Origin: UMGS1322 sp900550765 | GTDB lineage: Bacteria; Bacillota; Clostridia; Christensenellales; QALW01 | Direction of reading: 5' to 3' | Assembly (NCBI GenBank): GCA_958448705.1 | Contig: CAUDEY010000008.1 | Span: 1 to 64,000 of the forward strand | Length of the DNA stretch: 64,000 nucleotides | Notes under the pieces: generated by a model | What the model was told of the DNA's origin: nothing | Seen by the model: only the letters and a program-made list of their open reading frames with translations | Databases searched by the model: none | Position numbers and translations under genes: made by a program | In this document: one piece after another, positions 60,831-64,000 of the stretch | How positions within the stretch are numbered: the first letter of the stretch is position 1 | How the letters are laid out: every line of letters starts with the position of its first letter

Positions 60831-60857
60831 TATTTTACCTGAAACGGGGAAGAAAAA

Positions 60858-61712
60858 ATGAATGCGGATTTTACGGAAAAGATAGATCTTGCATACAAAA
60901 AAATGAGCAAAGGGCAAAAAAGCATAGCCAAATATATTTTAGAGAATTATGATAAGGCGGCTTTTATGACGGCCAGTAAGCTTGGAGGCAGTGTCGGCGT
61001 AAGCGAATCTACGGTGGTTCGCTTCGCCGATTCCTTGGGTTATGACGGATATCCGGAGCTTCAGCGTGAGCTGCAGGAAATGCTGCGCAGCCGTTTAACC
61101 GGCATGCAGCGTATGGAGCTTACAGGACAGCTGCCGAATACCAAGCTGTTTGAAAAGGTTTTAAAAACAGATATTGAGAATATTCGCGTTACTTTAAATC
61201 AAATTGATCGGCAGGCCTTTGAGCATACCGTAAGCGCTTTGATTGACGCTAAAAGAGTATATATTATGGGAATTCGTTCAGCCGGAACCATAGCAAATCT
61301 CTTGGGATATTATTTGGATTTTATTTTAGATAACGTGCGTACAGTGAATGGCTCTCCCAATGATACCATTGAACAGATCATTCATATAGGAGAAGGCGAT
61401 GTGTTCGTAGGGATTAGTTTTCCCAGATATTCCCGGCGTACAGTAGAGGCAATGAAATTTGCACGGGCGCACGGTGCAAAATGTATTGGAATTACAGATA
61501 GTGCCTTTTCGCCTTTAATGGAACTTTCAGATATCAATATGGAGATCCGATGCGATACGGTATCATTTGTGGATTCCCTTGTGGCGCCGCTGAGCGTAGT
61601 AAACGCTTTGCTTGCGGCTATCAGTCAAAAGAAGAAAGAAGCGCTTTCGTTAAATTTAAAGGAAATGGAAAATATATGGAATCAAAATGATTTCTATGCA
61701 GGAAAAAAGTAA
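60858..61712 (+). CDS. MurR/RpiR family transcriptional regulator
   Basis: A 284-aa regulator with an N-terminal HTH_6 domain (GGSVGVSESTVVRFADSLGY, about 40-60) and a C-terminal sugar-phosphate-binding SIS domain (about 125-260, IMGIRSAGTIANLLGYY and FVGISFPRYSRRT). It probably senses a phosphorylated sugar. Targets are not evident. It overlaps the next gene by 26 bases. Confidence 0.9.
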   Translation: MNADFTEKIDLAYKKMSKGQKSIAKYILENYDKAAFMTASKLGGSVGVSESTVVRFADSLGYDGYPELQRELQEMLRSRLTGMQRMELTGQLPNTKLFEKVLKTDIENIRVTLNQIDRQAFEHTVSALIDAKRVYIMGIRSAGTIANLLGYYLDFILDNVRTVNGSPNDTIEQIIHIGEGDVFVGISFPRYSRRTVEAMKFARAHGAKCIGITDSAFSPLMELSDINMEIRCDTVSFVDSLVAPLSVVNALLAAISQKKKEALSLNLKEMENIWNQNDFYAGKK

Positions 61713-62928
61713 GAGGGTCTTTGTAGTTGGCGGCGGTCCTGCCGGCATGATGGCAGCGGCGCAGGCAGCGGCACAGGGGTATGAGACCATATTGCTTGAA
61801 AAAAATGAAAAATTGGGTAAAAAACTGTTTATCAGCGGCAAGGGCAGATGTAATGTTACCAATAGCTGCGATATGGTGGATTTTTTTGAAAATATTGCTC
61901 ATAACAGCAGTTTTTGTTACTCTGCCGTCTATACATTTCCTCCGGAGCTGACGATGAATTTGATTGAGGAGCAGGGGGTGCCGTTGAAGATTGAGCGCGG
62001 CGGCCGTGTCTTTCCGGTAAGCGATAAATCCAGCGATGTGATTAAGGCGCTTGAAAGATATGTGCGGCAGGCGGGGGCGGAAATACGGCTGAATACGAGG
62101 CTGGAAAATATTTTTACGGCCGACGGCAAAATTACTGGCATTCAGTATGACGGAAAAGTTCATTCGTGTGATGGCTTGATTCTGGCAATGGGCGGGGCAT
62201 CATATGTTTCTACAGGATCCGATGGCGCCTGGCGTGATCAGCTGGTGCGGCTGGGGCATACTGTGGAAGAATTTATACCGGCATTGGTGCCGTTAACGAG
62301 TCCGCAGCTGTGGGTGCGCCAGCTCCAGGGACTCTCTTTAAAAAATGTAAGGTTAAAGGCGGTTTTCGGTTCAAAGATTGTTTTTGACGAACTGGGAGAA
62401 ATGCTTTTTACGCATTTTGGCCTGTCAGGACCGCTGGTGCTGTCTTTAAGCAGCCGCTTAGAACAGCCGGACTTTAAGAAGCTGAGGCTTTTGATTGATC
62501 TAAAACCCGGACTTACGGTTGAACAGCTGAACAACCGGCTTTTGCGGGACTTTGCTAAATACGGGAGCAAAACGCTGAAAAACGCAATGGTTGAGCTGCT
62601 TCCCGCCCGGTTGATTCCTGCGGTGATTACGGCGGCCGCACTTGAGGAAACGCTTGCTGTGAGCCAGCTTTCTCAGGAAAAGAGGGCACGGCTTATAAAG
62701 GCATTCAAGGAGTTGCCCATAGAGGTTGACGGTTTCCGGCCGTTGAATGAGGCCATTGTGACAAGAGGCGGAATCTCAGTAAAGGAAATTGATCCTTCCA
62801 CGATGCAGAGCAAGCGGATAGCAGGTCTGTTTTTTGCAGGGGAAATGATCGATATTGATGCTTATACAGGCGGATTTAATATTCAGTTGGCGCTTTCTAC
62901 CGGTTTTTTGGCGGGAAGTTCCTGTTAG
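61687..62928 (+). CDS. NAD(P)/FAD-dependent oxidoreductase (HI0933 family)
   Basis: A 413-aa flavoprotein with the Rossmann FAD motif VVGGGPAGMMAA near the N-terminus, SGKGRCNVTN, and a C-terminal FAGEMIDIDAYTGGFN. These are hallmarks of the HI0933/BaiN family. In Clostridia it usually lies just before cmk, as here. The ATG 61687 or 61696 are both possible. The reaction is unknown. Confidence 0.9.
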   Translation: MISMQEKSKRVFVVGGGPAGMMAAAQAAAQGYETILLEKNEKLGKKLFISGKGRCNVTNSCDMVDFFENIAHNSSFCYSAVYTFPPELTMNLIEEQGVPLKIERGGRVFPVSDKSSDVIKALERYVRQAGAEIRLNTRLENIFTADGKITGIQYDGKVHSCDGLILAMGGASYVSTGSDGAWRDQLVRLGHTVEEFIPALVPLTSPQLWVRQLQGLSLKNVRLKAVFGSKIVFDELGEMLFTHFGLSGPLVLSLSSRLEQPDFKKLRLLIDLKPGLTVEQLNNRLLRDFAKYGSKTLKNAMVELLPARLIPAVITAAALEETLAVSQLSQEKRARLIKAFKELPIEVDGFRPLNEAIVTRGGISVKEIDPSTMQSKRIAGLFFAGEMIDIDAYTGGFNIQLALSTGFLAGSSC

Positions 62929-62937
62929 GAGAATTTT

Positions 62938-63597
62938 ATGCAAATAGCACTTGATGGTCCGGCCGGCGCCGGAAAGAGCACCGTAGCCAAAGCAATCGCT
63001 AAAAAATTAGGCATTGTATATTTGGATACCGGAGCAATGTATCGGGCGGTAGCTTTATTTATGTTAGAGCATGGCATTGCGCCGGAAAATATACCGGCTG
63101 TTGAAAAAGCACTTGAAAACGTGGAGCTTTCTATAAAGTACGATGATGGTGTGCAGAGAATTTATTTGTGCGGGCAAGATGTTTCGGATGCGATACGGGA
63201 AAACCGGATTTCAGCTGCAGCGTCAAGCTTTTCAGCAATACCGGCAGTAAGAGTGTTTTTAGTACAAATGCAGCGCAGACTTGCCGAAAAAAATGATTGC
63301 GTGCTTGACGGACGGGATATCGGAACTTTTGTGTTGCCGAATGCGGATTTTAAATTTTATCTTACCGCTGATGCGGCAGAACGGGCCAAACGCCGTGCGG
63401 CAGAATTGGAAGCTCGCGGTGAGCCGGCAGATGTGGAAAAAATTCAAAAAGAGATTGAAGCGCGGGATTATGCGGATTCCCATCGGGAATTTGCTCCCCT
63501 GCGTCAGGCTGAGGATGCCCTGCTGGTAGACAGCACGCATCTTTCAGCAAAACAGGTAACAGATTTTATCATTAACAAGATAAAAGAAGGAAGATAG
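62938..63597 (+). CDS. cmk: Cytidylate kinase
   Basis: A 219-aa kinase phosphorylating CMP and dCMP with ATP. The P-loop is GPAGAGKST (about 6-14); YLDTGAMYRA, DGRDIGT and RDYADSHRE are family hallmarks. Starts nine bases after the flavoprotein stop and is followed directly by plsC. Confidence 0.96.
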   Translation: MQIALDGPAGAGKSTVAKAIAKKLGIVYLDTGAMYRAVALFMLEHGIAPENIPAVEKALENVELSIKYDDGVQRIYLCGQDVSDAIRENRISAAASSFSAIPAVRVFLVQMQRRLAEKNDCVLDGRDIGTFVLPNADFKFYLTADAAERAKRRAAELEARGEPADVEKIQKEIEARDYADSHREFAPLRQAEDALLVDSTHLSAKQVTDFIINKIKEGR

Positions 63598-64000
63598 ATG
63601 TTTCATGGATTTGTGCGTGGTCTGGCAAGACTTATATTTGCCTTGTTCAGCCATACGAAGGTGTACGGCAAAGAAAATATATTGCATTGCGGCAATGTGA
63701 TCTATGTATGCAATCATCAGAGTGTTGTGGATGCGTTTATCAGTTTTTATGTGCTGCCTTCAGAAACATATTTTATGTCAAAAAAAGAAGTATTCAACAA
63801 TAAGTTTTATGCCTTCTTTTTAAAACGGCTGCAAATGTTTCCGATCAATCGGGAAACGGTAGATTTAAAGGCTATTAAATATGCCTGCGATATATTAGAA
63901 GAAGGAAATGCACTATGTATTTTTCCTCAAGGGACACGGCATACGGAGCCATGGGTTCGTTTAGAGGATATGCATGCGGGCATCGGTATGATTGCCCTAA
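63598..64000 (+). CDS. plsC: 1-acylglycerol-3-phosphate acyltransferase (PlsC), 5' part
   Basis: The first 134 codons are in the window; the gene runs off the right edge. The HX4D acyltransferase motif is seen in CNHQSVVDAF, and FPQGTR is the substrate motif (usual form FPEGTR). It would make phosphatidic acid at the membrane. The ATG directly follows the cmk stop, with GAAGGA upstream. The cmk-plsC order is common in Clostridia. Confidence 0.9.
   Translation, partial: MFHGFVRGLARLIFALFSHTKVYGKENILHCGNVIYVCNHQSVVDAFISFYVLPSETYFMSKKEVFNNKFYAFFLKRLQMFPINRETVDLKAIKYACDILEEGNALCIFPQGTRHTEPWVRLEDMHAGIGMIAL

Overview
The window reads as chromosome of an anaerobic, spore-forming Firmicute of class Clostridia. 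The pointers are a T-box leader, endospore genes (ytfJ/gerW, a DUF2953 partner, a DacF-type carboxypeptidase), a glycyl-radical enzyme with its activase, a biotin-dependent Na+-pumping oxaloacetate decarboxylase and strong AGGAGG ribosome-binding sites. Genus cannot be fixed from sequence alone. Core genes have balanced composition; about 5.2-34 kb is AT-richer and accessory.

Layout. 1-5.1 kb: palindromic repeats, a T-box-controlled stand-alone TrpB2, a low-molecular-weight tyrosine phosphatase, a sialidase-like protein, a metallo-hydrolase and a DUF1294 membrane protein. 5.19-22.88 kb: a mobilizable integrative element inserted in the anticodon loop of a tRNA-Pro(UGG) gene. The 5' half of the host tRNA lies at 5193-5230 and the 3' half at 22833-22877; joined at their shared TTTGGGA they give a full 76-nt tRNA. 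The element carries its own intact tRNA-Pro(UGG), two tyrosine integrases, a MobP-type relaxase with an accessory protein, an excisionase-like protein and a winged-helix protein. Its cargo is a HEPN protein, a six-gene restriction-modification operon (Xre, Mrr, Vsr, cytosine methylase, NgoFVII-like nuclease, Z1 ATPase) and a divergent 940-aa SF1 helicase. No conjugation apparatus is seen.

22.9-34.4 kb: a patchwork of relics and small genes. It holds a nucleotidyltransferase-like protein, a 3' fragment of an integrase related to the element's, a VOC fragment, a GNAT acetyltransferase, a decayed radical-SAM/cysteine-rich peptide locus followed by two intact ABC exporters, a ribbon-helix-helix protein, an ECF sigma/anti-sigma/secreted-protein group with a shared promoter-like motif, and a possible structured RNA.

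34.5-54.3 kb: surface-sugar and metabolic genes. These are an SGNH esterase, an FkbM methyltransferase, rfbC-rfbB-rfbD, a GH3 lipoprotein, a MacB-like ABC transporter, an Mrp ATPase, birA-bioY under a recognisable biotin operator, a lipoprotein, and an operon of a short glycyl-radical enzyme, its activase, a GH36/Sip1-like alpha-galactosidase and a DMT transporter. 54.4-64 kb: sporulation genes, a pseudouridine synthase, oadG-BCCP-oadB-oadA, an RpiR regulator, a HI0933-type flavoprotein, cmk and the start of plsC. Biotin uptake and ligation (bioY, birA) plausibly serve the decarboxylase's carrier protein.
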